Shown here: piece by piece, positions 29,583 to 38,613 of the stretch | Layout of the letters: each line of letters opens with the position of its first letter | Numbering within the stretch: the stretch's first letter is position 1 | DNA from: Zooshikella harenae | GTDB lineage: Bacteria; Pseudomonadota; Gammaproteobacteria; Pseudomonadales; Zooshikellaceae | Length of the DNA stretch: 64,000 nt | Direction: 5' to 3' | NCBI RefSeq assembly: GCF_018837975.1 | Contig: NZ_JAGSOY010000005.1 | Span: 62,001 to 126,000 of the forward strand | The notes under the pieces: model-generated | Told to the model about the DNA's origin: nothing | The model's database searches: none | What the model saw: only the letters and a program-made list of their open reading frames with translations | Made by a program: the position numbers and the translations under genes

Positions 29583-29819
29583 CTACCCTCCAAATAGTTG
29601 GCTTAAGAAATAATTGCCTAACTCACGACTGATGACACCTAGTCCAATAATAATTAGCAAGAGCCAGCCAAGTAGTTTTAGTGGTTTAAATGGCGCGCGT
29701 TCGATTTGATTAGTGGGAGAGCTTAAATAGTGGTTTACACGCGCTTGGTCTTCTGTAGAAAGTGATTTTGGGGTGTGCGACGGGTTGTGTGTGTTTTTAT
29801 TAGGGGTTGTTGCTGACAT
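29583..29819 (-). CDS. DUF3094 family small membrane protein
   Basis: A 78-residue protein. The N-terminal part is polar and the conserved LSTEDQARVNHYLSSP ... IERAPFKPLKLL block precedes one membrane helix (WLLLIIIGLGVIS). This is the DUF3094 pattern seen in pseudomonads and relatives, function unknown. It lies 121 bp after the thiolase gene on the same strand, with a hairpin in between, so it may have its own promoter. Confidence 0.75.
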   Translation of the reverse strand: MSATTPNKNTHNPSHTPKSLSTEDQARVNHYLSSPTNQIERAPFKPLKLLGWLLLIIIGLGVISRELGNYFLSQLFGG

Positions 29820-29878
29820 ATCCTTATTTCACTCCACGCGTTTTATTGTCCACTATGTATAGCATTTGGATAATAACC

Positions 29879-29908
29879 TGAAGCCTGTTTTTCCTTGCCC
29901 AGGCTTCA
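29879..29908 (-). terminator. Putative terminator after the thiolase gene
   Basis: TGAAGCCTG (29879-29887) and CAGGCTTCA (29900-29908) form a perfect 9-bp stem with a 12-nt loop, 33 bp beyond the thiolase stop. Read on the minus strand the tail is GGTTATTAT, so the T tract is poor. Confidence 0.45.
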
Positions 29909-29940
29909 AGTACGTATTGGTTGTTTGTGATCGTTTGATG

Positions 29941-31128
29941 TTACGAAATACGCTCAATGGCCACTGCTGTTGCCTCCCCTCCACCAATACATAGGGAAGC
30001 AATACCGCGTTGAAGGTTATAATGTTCAAGCGCATACATGAGTGTTATTAATATTCGAGAGCCTGTTGAGCCAACAGGATGACCTTGGGCACATGCACCA
30101 CCATGGACATTTACTTTCTCATGGGGTAGATCTAAGGACTGCATGGCAATCATTGTAACCATGGCAAAAGCTTCATTAATCTCAAATAAATCAACATCGT
30201 CTTTTTGCCACTGCGCTTTATCAAGTACTTTTTTTATGGCACTAACGGGTGCTGTAGTAAAGGTAGATGGATGCTGAGAGTGAGTACTGTGGGCAACGAT
30301 GCGTGCTTTTGGCTTGAATCCACGCTGGATTGCTTCTGACTCAGACATTAGCACGAGTGCTGATGCACCATCCGAGATTGAGCTGGAATTTGCAGCAGTA
30401 ATAGTACCATGTTGGGCAAATGCAGGTTTCAGTGAGGGGATTTTCTCAATGTTCGCCTGACCTGGCTGCTCATCAGTTTGGATAAGCGTTGTTTGTTTTC
30501 GTGTTTGTACTGGAACAGGGACGATTTCAGCAGAGAGCTTATTGGTTTGGATGGCATCATTGGCTCGTTGTAACGATGTAATCGCAAACTGATCCATTGC
30601 TTCTCGGCTTAATTCATGTTCATCTGCTGTATGCTGTGCAAACCAACCCATGAGCTTACCTGTCTCTGCATCCTCAAGGCCATCAGTAAACATGTGGTCT
30701 AATACTTGCTGATGGCCCATGCGATAGCCTTGTCTCGCTTTTTCAAGTAGGAAAGGAGCATTGCTCATACTTTCCATACCACCTGCAAGCATGATGGTAT
30801 TTGTGCCTGCGCTAATCAAATCATGGGCTAACATGACGGCTTTCATGCCAGAACCGCATAGTTTATTGATGGTTGTACAGCCTGTACTTGCAGGAATACC
30901 AGCCTGTAGACTGGCTTGGCGAGCTGGGCCTTGCTTCAGACCTGCCGGTAGCACACAGCCCATAATGACCTCTTGTATATCATCGGGAGATAACGCACTT
31001 CGTTGAATGGCTTCTTTGACTGCAATAGCCGCTAATTCGACAGCAGTTACTGATTTAAATACGCCTTGAAAACTACCCATAGGAGTTCGGGCACCATCAA
31101 CCAGAACAACAGCATCCTTATTTTGCAT
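29941..31128 (-). CDS. Acetyl-CoA C-acetyltransferase (thiolase)
   Basis: A 395-residue type II thiolase. The nucleophile Cys91 lies in NKLCGSGMKAVM, the second motif is NEAFAMV, and the C-terminal active-site stretches are GGACAQGHPVGSTGSR (His) and LCIGGGEATAVAIE (second Cys). It condenses two acetyl-CoA to acetoacetyl-CoA or runs in reverse in fatty-acid or polyhydroxybutyrate metabolism. No phaB/phaC or fadB neighbour identifies the direction; an acyl-CoA ligase gene is divergent, 420 bp away, which suggests fatty-acid use. Start has AGGTAA before it. Confidence 0.92.
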   Translation of the reverse strand: MQNKDAVVLVDGARTPMGSFQGVFKSVTAVELAAIAVKEAIQRSALSPDDIQEVIMGCVLPAGLKQGPARQASLQAGIPASTGCTTINKLCGSGMKAVMLAHDLISAGTNTIMLAGGMESMSNAPFLLEKARQGYRMGHQQVLDHMFTDGLEDAETGKLMGWFAQHTADEHELSREAMDQFAITSLQRANDAIQTNKLSAEIVPVPVQTRKQTTLIQTDEQPGQANIEKIPSLKPAFAQHGTITAANSSSISDGASALVLMSESEAIQRGFKPKARIVAHSTHSQHPSTFTTAPVSAIKKVLDKAQWQKDDVDLFEINEAFAMVTMIAMQSLDLPHEKVNVHGGACAQGHPVGSTGSRILITLMYALEHYNLQRGIASLCIGGGEATAVAIERIS

Positions 31129-31548
31129 GAGCTTACCTGTTCACGTTTGAATATATGTTATTAGATTTATTATGGTGAAATACCCTTGGTTGTGGGTATG
31201 GTGATGACTATTACGTTTTAAAGCAAGATTTTAACTGTTTTTGACGTGGAAATATCATGTAATAACTGACTGATAAGTCTGTTCAGTGTTAATTATTTTT
31301 TTGCCTTATAAGGTTCTTTTTACGTTTAGCCGTACAGAGGATTAATGTCGTATATTTAGTCTGCTAAGGGTATAAACAATATCTTAATGCACATAATATT
31401 GTGCCAATAGTGCATTACGTTGATAACTCGACGGTCAGTTTATGTGCATTTACGCTTTACTAATAAGCTTTACAATTTCATGATCTCAGTGTCGAAGACT
31501 TTATGACGTGTTTTAGTCGCTAATATGACTCGTTAAGGATGACAGTTC
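31129..31548. other. Divergent thiolase / acyl-CoA ligase control region
   Basis: About 420 bp. It contains the inverted repeat at 31385-31417 and another GTGCATTTA near 31443. No confident promoter boxes were assigned, and no RNA gene was found. Confidence 0.45.
31385..31417. promoter_or_regulatory. Candidate operator, 8-bp inverted repeat
   Basis: TAATGCAC (31385-31392) and GTGCATTA (31410-31417) are perfect inverted arms 17 bp apart, with a third related GTGCATTTA about 30 bp downstream. The spacing fits a dimeric regulator touching two turns of DNA, located between two lipid-metabolism genes. Confidence 0.35.
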
Positions 31549-33195
31549 ATGCTAAAAACAAAAATTATTAAACCTACAACCAGTGCGTATGAATATCCTT
31601 TATTAATTAAACAGATTTTATTATCTGGTCCACGTTATGAGCCCCAGCAGGAAATAGTTTATCGAGACCTTTTTCGTTATACCTATTGTGAACTTTATGA
31701 ACGTATCTGCCGTTTAGCGAATGCTTTAACCAAAGCAGGTGTAAAGCCTGGAGATACCGTAGCGGTTTTGGAGTGGGATTCACATCGTTACCTGGAGTGT
31801 ATGTTTGCCATTCCCATGATAGGTGCAATTATCCATACTGTTAATATTCGCTTATCGCCAGAGCAGATTTTATACACAATGAACCATGCTGATGATAAGT
31901 TGGTGTTAGTTCATTCTGACTTTGTACCATTAATGGCTCAAATAAAAGATAAATTAAATACTGTGGAGGGATACTGGCTATTAACGGATAATCCATCTGA
32001 TGATTTGCCAAACAGTTTATCTTTCCAAGGAGAGTATGAAGCGCTGTTAGCTGAAAGTGCAACAACTTATGATTTTCCTGATTTTGATGAGAATTCAGTA
32101 GCCACTACTTTTTATACGACAGGTACAACAGGAAATCCTAAAGGGGTTTATTTTACTCACCGACAAATAGTTCTGCATACATTAGTGATTTCTTTATCGC
32201 TAGGTAGTTTGGCTGGTCAGCCATTGATGAACTCTGATGACATTTACATGCCAATAACACCTATGTTTCATGTGCATGCTTGGGGGGTTCCCTATGCTGC
32301 AACAATGATGGGTGCTAAACAGGTTTATCCTGGACGTTATGAACCTGATTTGCTGATTAAATTACAGCAAAAAGAAAAGGTCAGTTTTTCTCATTGTGTG
32401 CCGACCATAGTAAATATGTTATTAAACTCAGAGGCTGCAAAGCAGGCTGACTTATCGGGTTGGCGTATTTTAATTGGTGGCTCAGCTTTAAATAAGGGAT
32501 TAGCTGTTGCTGCTAGAGAAAAAGGTGTTATTTTAACAGGTGCTTATGGCTTATCTGAAACCTGTCCGTTATTGTCTGTTGCTTATCTTAATGAAAAACT
32601 CAGGGATTTATCAGAGGATGAGCAAATTGATTTTCGAATTAAAACAGGGATACCTGCACCTTTAGTTGATTTGGCGATTATTGATGAAGAAGGTAATCAT
32701 TTAGCTCAAGATGGTCTTCAGGTTGGTGAAATTGTTTGTCGAGCACCTTGGCTCACACAAGGTTATTTGAAAGAAGAAAAAGGCAGCGAAGAATTATGGC
32801 GTAGTGGTTGGCTTCACACCGGCGATGTGGCGACTATTGATACCCTAGGCTTTATTCAAATTACTGACCGCATTAAAGATGTTATAAAAACAGGCGGTGA
32901 GTGGATTTCCTCACTTACTTTAGAAAACTTAATTAGCCAACATCCTGGGGTGTCTGAAGTAGCTGTTATTGGGGTACCTCATCCTGAGTGGGGTGAAAGA
33001 CCTTGCGCTTTGGTTGTATTGAAAGATAAACAAATTCAGGATAAAGACATACAAGTACATTTACAGCAGTTTGTGACGCAAGGGAAAATTCATAAATGGG
33101 CTATTCCAGAAGTTATCGAGTTTGTTGATAGTATTCCTAAAACCAGTGTCGGAAAAATTGATAAGAAAAAGATACGTGCAAAAAAAGCACACTAG
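31549..33195 (+). CDS. AMP-forming acyl-CoA synthetase (AlkK-like medium/long-chain fatty acid ligase)
   Basis: The 548-residue enzyme belongs to the ANL superfamily. The AMP-binding P-loop TTGTTGNPKG is at 190-199, the A5 motif is GAYGLSETCP, the A7 motif HTGDVATID, the hinge RIKDVIKTGGEWIS and the catalytic Lys is in SVGKIDKKKI near the C-terminus. It activates a carboxylic acid with ATP and CoA; similarity in style to AlkK points to medium-chain fatty acids. Divergent from the thiolase, so the two may work together. It is followed by an apparently unrelated gene 44 bp downstream. Confidence 0.9.
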   Translation: MLKTKIIKPTTSAYEYPLLIKQILLSGPRYEPQQEIVYRDLFRYTYCELYERICRLANALTKAGVKPGDTVAVLEWDSHRYLECMFAIPMIGAIIHTVNIRLSPEQILYTMNHADDKLVLVHSDFVPLMAQIKDKLNTVEGYWLLTDNPSDDLPNSLSFQGEYEALLAESATTYDFPDFDENSVATTFYTTGTTGNPKGVYFTHRQIVLHTLVISLSLGSLAGQPLMNSDDIYMPITPMFHVHAWGVPYAATMMGAKQVYPGRYEPDLLIKLQQKEKVSFSHCVPTIVNMLLNSEAAKQADLSGWRILIGGSALNKGLAVAAREKGVILTGAYGLSETCPLLSVAYLNEKLRDLSEDEQIDFRIKTGIPAPLVDLAIIDEEGNHLAQDGLQVGEIVCRAPWLTQGYLKEEKGSEELWRSGWLHTGDVATIDTLGFIQITDRIKDVIKTGGEWISSLTLENLISQHPGVSEVAVIGVPHPEWGERPCALVVLKDKQIQDKDIQVHLQQFVTQGKIHKWAIPEVIEFVDSIPKTSVGKIDKKKIRAKKAH

Positions 33196-33239
33196 AAGTT
33201 GTCTTTCACTCTTCAGCTCAATAGCACAAGGAGTGTGCT

Positions 33240-34418
33240 ATGCACTTAGAGTACAAAGTAGCTGTTTTTGACGAGACGCCAGCAACACAGTGGGCTGGGA
33301 GGGTTGGGCGTTTTTTTCGTGTGATTAAGCTTAATTCTGTCGCGGAAATGCAACAAGCCGCAAGCGATGAGTCAGTGAAGCTAATTGTTATTTTTCCCGT
33401 TGAGTCGATGGTGACCGCGTTATCTATGTGTCAGCATTTATATGAAAATGGCTTGACTGAGGGAACTTCAATTGTATTAGTGGCTTACAAAAAAGACCTT
33501 GAATTTCGGATGCACGCTTATGAAATGGGGTGTAATGATGTTATTCATGTTGCAATGGGGGACACAGAACTTCATGCCAGGCTCACCAAAGAAATCTATC
33601 ATACGATAGCTAATCAGCAACTGAAAAAACGTCTTTCATTAAGACAACAGTTAACCTGTATCGATAATTTACCTCAAGGTGTGTCCTATGACTTTGTTCA
33701 GGATTGTTTTAGTAGTGAAAACCTTGATCAGCTCGGGCAATGTATACTTACCCAGTTAGAGAGCTTTGATATCGCGGCGAGTGTTCAACTGCGCGCTCAG
33801 TTTGGTAAAAAAACCATGGAAGCTCATGGCATGACCAAAGCATTTGAAACAAACTTGCTGGATAAATTGCATAAGGAAGGTACGTGGCATGTATTTGGTA
33901 AGCGTTGCATATTTAACAGTGAACGTGTATCCCTCCTGCTAAAAAAATTACCTGACTTTTCTGGAAAGGAGGTTGACGTTTTTAAACAATGGTTAAGTGT
34001 TCATGTTGCTATTGTGGAGCAGAAAATTCTGCAACTGGATATGGGGGCAGCATTACAAGCTGAGCGGGCATTTATGAATATTTTCATTGCCAAGGTGCAA
34101 CGTTTTATTCAAAAAGTGGAGGATGGCTATCAAGCCTCTCTTCGAGAGGTCGCTGATTTATTTGATAACCTCTCGTCACAACTTGGCGATGTGGTGCCTG
34201 ATAAACCTTATCCCGCAACGCCAGAGAAAATAGATCAAGTATGGGCTGAGACTAATAAGCAACTGCAGAATGTCTTTCAACAAAGTATATACATCGAAAA
34301 CGAGTTCGAGCGTTTAGTTTATAAGTTGAATTCTGTTATTAATGGGCAAGAGTATGAAGGTCGTGCTAATTTACTGAAAGATATTATTGATACTGAATTG
34401 AAACACCAAAGTAATTAA
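33240..34418 (+). CDS. Degenerate receiver-domain protein of unknown function
   Basis: A 392-residue soluble protein with AAGGAG before its ATG. Residues 5-125 follow the alternating beta/alpha pattern of response-regulator receivers: an acidic pair in VFDET, the fourth strand SIVLVAYKKD with the conserved Lys position, and MHAYEMGCNDVI for the final helix/strand. The third strand ends IVIFPVES, so the phospho-acceptor Asp is absent. The remaining 260 residues are helical with Gln/Glu-rich stretches and are unrecognised. It may be a phosphorylation-independent signalling adaptor. The OmpA-like lipoprotein gene follows about 100 bp downstream on the same strand. Confidence 0.65.
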   Translation: MHLEYKVAVFDETPATQWAGRVGRFFRVIKLNSVAEMQQAASDESVKLIVIFPVESMVTALSMCQHLYENGLTEGTSIVLVAYKKDLEFRMHAYEMGCNDVIHVAMGDTELHARLTKEIYHTIANQQLKKRLSLRQQLTCIDNLPQGVSYDFVQDCFSSENLDQLGQCILTQLESFDIAASVQLRAQFGKKTMEAHGMTKAFETNLLDKLHKEGTWHVFGKRCIFNSERVSLLLKKLPDFSGKEVDVFKQWLSVHVAIVEQKILQLDMGAALQAERAFMNIFIAKVQRFIQKVEDGYQASLREVADLFDNLSSQLGDVVPDKPYPATPEKIDQVWAETNKQLQNVFQQSIYIENEFERLVYKLNSVINGQEYEGRANLLKDIIDTELKHQSN

Positions 34419-34521
34419 TTATAAATTTTGTAATTAGACGCATAGAACTAATAAAAATGACCTTAAAATAATTGGTGAAGGATATAGAAAGCCAAGAATA
34501 TTTAATTAGGTGGGGGAAATA

Positions 34522-35118
34522 ATGAAGCAGTTACAGGGATTTGTTCAAGTAGGGGGTGCCATTATTTTTTTGGGAATAGGTCTTGTTGGATGTCAAAAGC
34601 TTGTTGATGGTGATTGGCTTAAGGAGCCATTAACCAGTCAAAATACTATGGAGAAAACCGACCAGTCCTATTCTGCAAATTCTACCTTCTATATTGACCG
34701 TCAAGAAGAGTCTTTTCGTCAGGCATTAGGCAAGACAAAGGTAAGTGTTACACGTGAATTAGACCATTTAATGTTAGTGATGCCAGAGGATGCCAGTTTT
34801 GCTGTTAACTCAGCGCATATTCGAGATGAGTTTGGTAAAGTGCTAGATGCAATAGCGGATGTTCTAGCAGAGTTTAATCAAAATACTGTTGAAATTGTTG
34901 GACATACTGACAATACGGGGGATTATCAATTTAATCAACGACTATCCCGTGAAAGAGCGAGAGAAGTAGCATACCATCTTACTCAGAGGGGCATAAGGTC
35001 ATCTCGTGTGACGTTTTATGGTATGGGGCCAGATAATCCTATAGCCAGTAATGATACATTATCGGGTCGTATGATGAATCGGCGAGTTGAAATTAATATT
35101 AAGCCTCCTTCTCCTTAA
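34522..35118 (+). CDS. OmpA-family lipoprotein
   Basis: ATG 34522 follows GGTGGGGG by six bases and is preferred to a GTG 12 bases earlier. The 198-residue product has a lipobox GLVGC in its first 25 residues and a C-terminal OmpA/MotB peptidoglycan-binding domain (about 85-195): FAVNSAHIRDEFGKVLDAIA, VEIVGHTDNTGDYQFN, LSRERAREVAYHL and the closing NRRVEINI. Such proteins tie the outer membrane to peptidoglycan through diaminopimelate. It differs from Pal in lacking tol neighbours. It may be linked to the preceding receiver-like gene. Confidence 0.85.
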   Translation: MKQLQGFVQVGGAIIFLGIGLVGCQKLVDGDWLKEPLTSQNTMEKTDQSYSANSTFYIDRQEESFRQALGKTKVSVTRELDHLMLVMPEDASFAVNSAHIRDEFGKVLDAIADVLAEFNQNTVEIVGHTDNTGDYQFNQRLSRERAREVAYHLTQRGIRSSRVTFYGMGPDNPIASNDTLSGRMMNRRVEINIKPPSP

Positions 35119-35124
35119 ATACAG

Positions 35125-35149
35125 TTTAGCTGCCTAATTGGCAGCTAAA
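35125..35149. terminator. Hairpin between convergent genes
   Basis: TTTAGCTGCC (35125-35134) and GGCAGCTAAA (35140-35149) form a perfect 10-bp stem with a TAATT loop directly after the OmpA-like gene. There is no long T run in either direction, but position and strength suggest a bidirectional terminator. Confidence 0.6.
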
Positions 35150-35175
35150 ATCATACACTTAGTAAAGTCTGAATT

Positions 35176-36096
35176 TTAAGACTTTGTGTGTGCTTTCTGA
35201 TGATACTGGTGATGAATATCCGTCAGTAGTTGGTCTTTCTTTTGCCAAAGCTCACTTACCCATAATTGGAATTGCTCCCGAAACTCTTGATCGTTGGTAT
35301 AATCTTTATTTTTTAACTCGGTAGGAATTTCAACTTGTTCTATTTTGATGACAACATTACGAAACTTGCCACATAAAAAGTCCCAGTAAGAGCGGTACTT
35401 TGATGGATAATAAATCGTAATATTTAACATGCTCTTTAGTTGATCGCCCATTGCACCAAGTACAAAACCAATCCCTCCAGCTTTGGGCTTTAGTAGAAAC
35501 TGATAAGGAGACTGTTGGTCTCGATGTTTCTGTGGTGTAAAGCGAGTACCTTCTAAAAAATTAAAAATAGCAACAGGTGTGTTGCGGAATTTCTTGCAGG
35601 CTTTTCTTGTTGTTTCTAAGTCTTTGCCTTTCTTTTCTGGGTGTTTGTCTAGGTATTCCCTGCTATAGCGTTTCATAAAAGGAAAGTCTAAAGCCCACCA
35701 ACATAGTCCAATAAAAGGTACCCATATCAACTCTTGCTTAAGAAAAAACTTAAGCATAGGAATACGACCGTTAAGTGTATGTTGTAAAATTGTAATATCG
35801 GCCCAAGATTGGTGATTGCTTGTCACTAAATACCAACCATCCTTTTGTAGTTGCTCAAGTCCCTCAATATGCCACTTGGGTTTTTGGGTGAGGTGAATCC
35901 AACCGCTATTAAGTGTCATCCATAGTTCGGCAATTCGAATAGATATTTGGGCACACCATGCTCTCCAGCGTTGGATTGGCACAATCAGTTTTAGTAGAGT
36001 GATAAAAAATAATGGCCAACATAAGGTCAGCGTATTAAGCACCAGCAGTAATCCTGCTACGCAACCACGAATTGTTGATGGTAAAAAATACAGCAT
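35176..36096 (-). CDS. 1-acylglycerol-3-phosphate-type acyltransferase (YihG-like)
   Basis: The 306-residue membrane protein has an N-terminal hydrophobic pair (GCVAGLLLVLNTLTLCWPLFFITLL) and the PlsC acyltransferase motifs: NHQSWAD (HX4D, about 94-100), the substrate-binding FLEGTRFTP block and a third region near KAGGIGFVLGA. Length and sequence style match the YihG branch, which acylates lysophosphatidic acid or alters acyl composition of phospholipids. Single gene convergent with the OmpA-like lipoprotein; the 276-bp gap upstream separates it from pta. Confidence 0.85.
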   Translation of the reverse strand: MLYFLPSTIRGCVAGLLLVLNTLTLCWPLFFITLLKLIVPIQRWRAWCAQISIRIAELWMTLNSGWIHLTQKPKWHIEGLEQLQKDGWYLVTSNHQSWADITILQHTLNGRIPMLKFFLKQELIWVPFIGLCWWALDFPFMKRYSREYLDKHPEKKGKDLETTRKACKKFRNTPVAIFNFLEGTRFTPQKHRDQQSPYQFLLKPKAGGIGFVLGAMGDQLKSMLNITIYYPSKYRSYWDFLCGKFRNVVIKIEQVEIPTELKNKDYTNDQEFREQFQLWVSELWQKKDQLLTDIHHQYHQKAHTKS

Positions 36097-36337
36097 GTGT
36101 TTTTCGTCTCTTTTTACTTATGATTTCCTTCGCGACGGGTTTTTAGTGTTAGTTATTTGCTTGATCCAAAGCCATGACTGATTTTTATCACTAAAAACAA
36201 CTACGCTTTATTTATTGATGAATTTTAATAAAAATGCAACATAAGGGCGATGAGTAACGCGGAGTTTGACAGGATTAGGGTAGGATTTCACTTGGTTTGC
36301 GCTAATGTGGAGGGGAAATATGAGAGAATATTAAGAC

Positions 36338-36362
36338 GCGTATGCCTTAATTAGGCATACGC
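36338..36362 (-). terminator. Hairpin terminator after ackA-pta
   Basis: GCGTATGCCT (36338-36347) and AGGCATACGC (36353-36362) form a perfect 10-bp stem with a TAATT loop, 11 bp beyond the pta stop. On the minus strand the tail is GTCTTAATATT, only moderately T-rich. Confidence 0.65.
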
Positions 36363-36372
36363 TGTAAGTAGT

Positions 36373-38505
36373 CTAATGATTTTCTGCTTTTCTTGCCGCA
36401 GCTTCACGTTGAACTTGATCAGCTTGAATAGCCGTCAAGGCGATAGTAAAGACAATATCATCAACCAGAGCACCACGAGATAAATCGTTTACAGGTTTAT
36501 TTAACCCCTGAAGCATTGGGCCCACACTGATAACATCTGCACTACGTTGCACGGCTTTATAGGTTGTATTCCCAGTATTAAGGTCGGGGAAGATAAAGAC
36601 GGTTGCCTTACCAGCTACTGGGCTATTAGGGGCTTTTTTGCTGGCAACACTCTCGATAGCGGCAGCGTCATACTGCAAGGGGCCATCAATCAACAGGTTA
36701 GGACGTTTGCTACGTGCTATCTCTGTTGCTTTTCTTACTTTTTCAACTTCATTGCCAGACCCTGAAGATCCTGTGCTATAGCTGATCATCGCAACTCTTG
36801 GCTCAATACCAAATACTTTTGCTGATTCAGCACTCTGAATGGCAATATCGGCCAGATCTTCTGCAGTTGGCTCTGGGTTAACAGCGCAGTCTCCATATAC
36901 CAATACCTGGTCAGGTAATAACATAAAGAAAACAGAAGATACTAATTTAGCCTCAGGCTTAGTTTTAACCAACTGGAAAGCTGGGCGAATGGTATTCGCG
37001 GTTGTATGTATTGCACCTGAAACTAATCCATCAACCTCATCCATAGCCAACATCATTGTGCCTAATACAACATTATCTTCTAGTTGCGCTTCAGCCATAG
37101 GTGCATTAAGGCCTTTGTGTTTACGTAGCTCAACCATGGGTTGTATATAGCGCCCTCTGACGGCTTCAGGGTCCATAATAATCACTGTTTCAGGTAGTTC
37201 AACACCGTGATTAGCGGCTACCTGATAGATTTCTTCCCGGTTGCCCAGCAGGATACACTGTGCAATACCTCGATCATGACAAATTGCGGCTGCCTGAATA
37301 GTTCTGGGCTCATTGCCTTCTGGCAGAACAACTCTTTTCTTCGCTTCATTAGCGCGTTTGGTGAGCTGATAACGAAATGCAGCAGGAGACATGCGCGTTT
37401 CAATAGCGGTACCACAACGTTCTTTCAGCCACTCTGCATTTAGGTGGTCTGCCACAAAATTCATAACCTGTTCCATGCGGTCATAATCATCAAGTGGTAC
37501 TTCTGTATTCATTTGTGTCAGTGCAGCTGCAGTATTGAAAGAGTCTAAGCCGGTAAGTAGTACAGGTAATCGACTTTCATGAATTGCTTTTTTACACAGC
37601 TCAAAAATCCGTGGATCGATTTCGATACCATTAGTGAGCATTAATCCTGCAAGGGGTACACCATTAGATGCAGCCATGCTTGACGCTAAAATCACATCAT
37701 CCCGGTCACCAGGAGTAATAATCAATTTACCAGGTTTGAGATGATGACTCATATTGGCAGCAGTGCGCGCGCATAACACTTTTGACGTAACACGTCGCGA
37801 CGTAATATCACCTTCGTAGATAATCTTAGTATCCAGTAGTTCGGCAATATCTTTGGTGCGGGGGGAAGATAATGCTTCATCCCAGGGAACGGCGCCAATA
37901 GGTGCAAAATCTTTGCGGTTAAAGGCAGCAAGTTTTCGTAGTTCTATAGGTTTGCCAGGACAGATTTTTTTGTAGTCAGTGTTTGGCACTTTGTTAAGAA
38001 TGTAGCCTAGTAGTTTGCTGTTACCAATTCCTCCATAATTTTCAGCAGCGATCTCTAACCGATTTGCGGTTTCTTCCAACGTGCTTTCATTACATGAAGC
38101 AACAAGAATGACTTCTGAACCAATCGCTTTTGCTATTTCACGATTTAAATGAGTGACATAAGGAGCACTCCGGGTAGGAACTAGCCCTTCTATGACTACT
38201 ACATCAGCATCTTTAGCACTTTGATCAAAAAGCTCAATGATGCGGTCCAGTAACTTATCTTTTTGGTTGTCACCCAGCAAATCTTCCACTTCACTCAAGG
38301 AGATCGGAGTGGGAGCGTTAAGTCCCATATGCTGTTGAATAATATGTGTTGAACGTTCAGGGCCCCGATCAGAAATGTGAAGCTGACCAATGGGCTTAAA
38401 AAAATGAACCCGAAGGCCGACATTATCAAAGGCGCGAACCAGCCCCATAGATACTGATGTCAGTCCAACTCCGGAATTTGTGGGGGCAAGAAAAAAAGTA
38501 TGCAT
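36373..38505 (-). CDS. pta: Phosphate acetyltransferase (long form)
   Basis: A 710-residue long-type Pta. It has an N-terminal P-loop domain related to dethiobiotin synthetases (APTNSGVGLTSVSMGLV), a middle DRTGG domain (about 210-330; ITPGDRDDVILAS), and the catalytic PTA domain from about 385 (RVVLPEGNEPRTIQAA, DGLVSGAIHTTANTIRPAFQ, STGSSGSGNEVEKV). It interconverts acetyl-CoA and acetyl phosphate; the N-terminal domains sense metabolites. It follows ackA by 108 bp on the same strand, forming the acetate overflow/assimilation operon. Confidence 0.96.
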   Translation of the reverse strand: MHTFFLAPTNSGVGLTSVSMGLVRAFDNVGLRVHFFKPIGQLHISDRGPERSTHIIQQHMGLNAPTPISLSEVEDLLGDNQKDKLLDRIIELFDQSAKDADVVVIEGLVPTRSAPYVTHLNREIAKAIGSEVILVASCNESTLEETANRLEIAAENYGGIGNSKLLGYILNKVPNTDYKKICPGKPIELRKLAAFNRKDFAPIGAVPWDEALSSPRTKDIAELLDTKIIYEGDITSRRVTSKVLCARTAANMSHHLKPGKLIITPGDRDDVILASSMAASNGVPLAGLMLTNGIEIDPRIFELCKKAIHESRLPVLLTGLDSFNTAAALTQMNTEVPLDDYDRMEQVMNFVADHLNAEWLKERCGTAIETRMSPAAFRYQLTKRANEAKKRVVLPEGNEPRTIQAAAICHDRGIAQCILLGNREEIYQVAANHGVELPETVIIMDPEAVRGRYIQPMVELRKHKGLNAPMAEAQLEDNVVLGTMMLAMDEVDGLVSGAIHTTANTIRPAFQLVKTKPEAKLVSSVFFMLLPDQVLVYGDCAVNPEPTAEDLADIAIQSAESAKVFGIEPRVAMISYSTGSSGSGNEVEKVRKATEIARSKRPNLLIDGPLQYDAAAIESVASKKAPNSPVAGKATVFIFPDLNTGNTTYKAVQRSADVISVGPMLQGLNKPVNDLSRGALVDDIVFTIALTAIQADQVQREAAARKAENH

Positions 38506-38613
38506 ACAGTTAATCCTTCTACAGCAACTGTATAGACCCTCAGCAACCCCATTTTGAGCATAGCAAAGAATAATGTATGGCTATCATGGGTTTGCTGTGG
38601 CTATATCTTCAAA

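Noticed and set aside
29853-30035. Small minus-strand frame at the thiolase 3' end
   Set aside because: It overlaps the thiolase in another phase and crosses the terminator-like hairpin.
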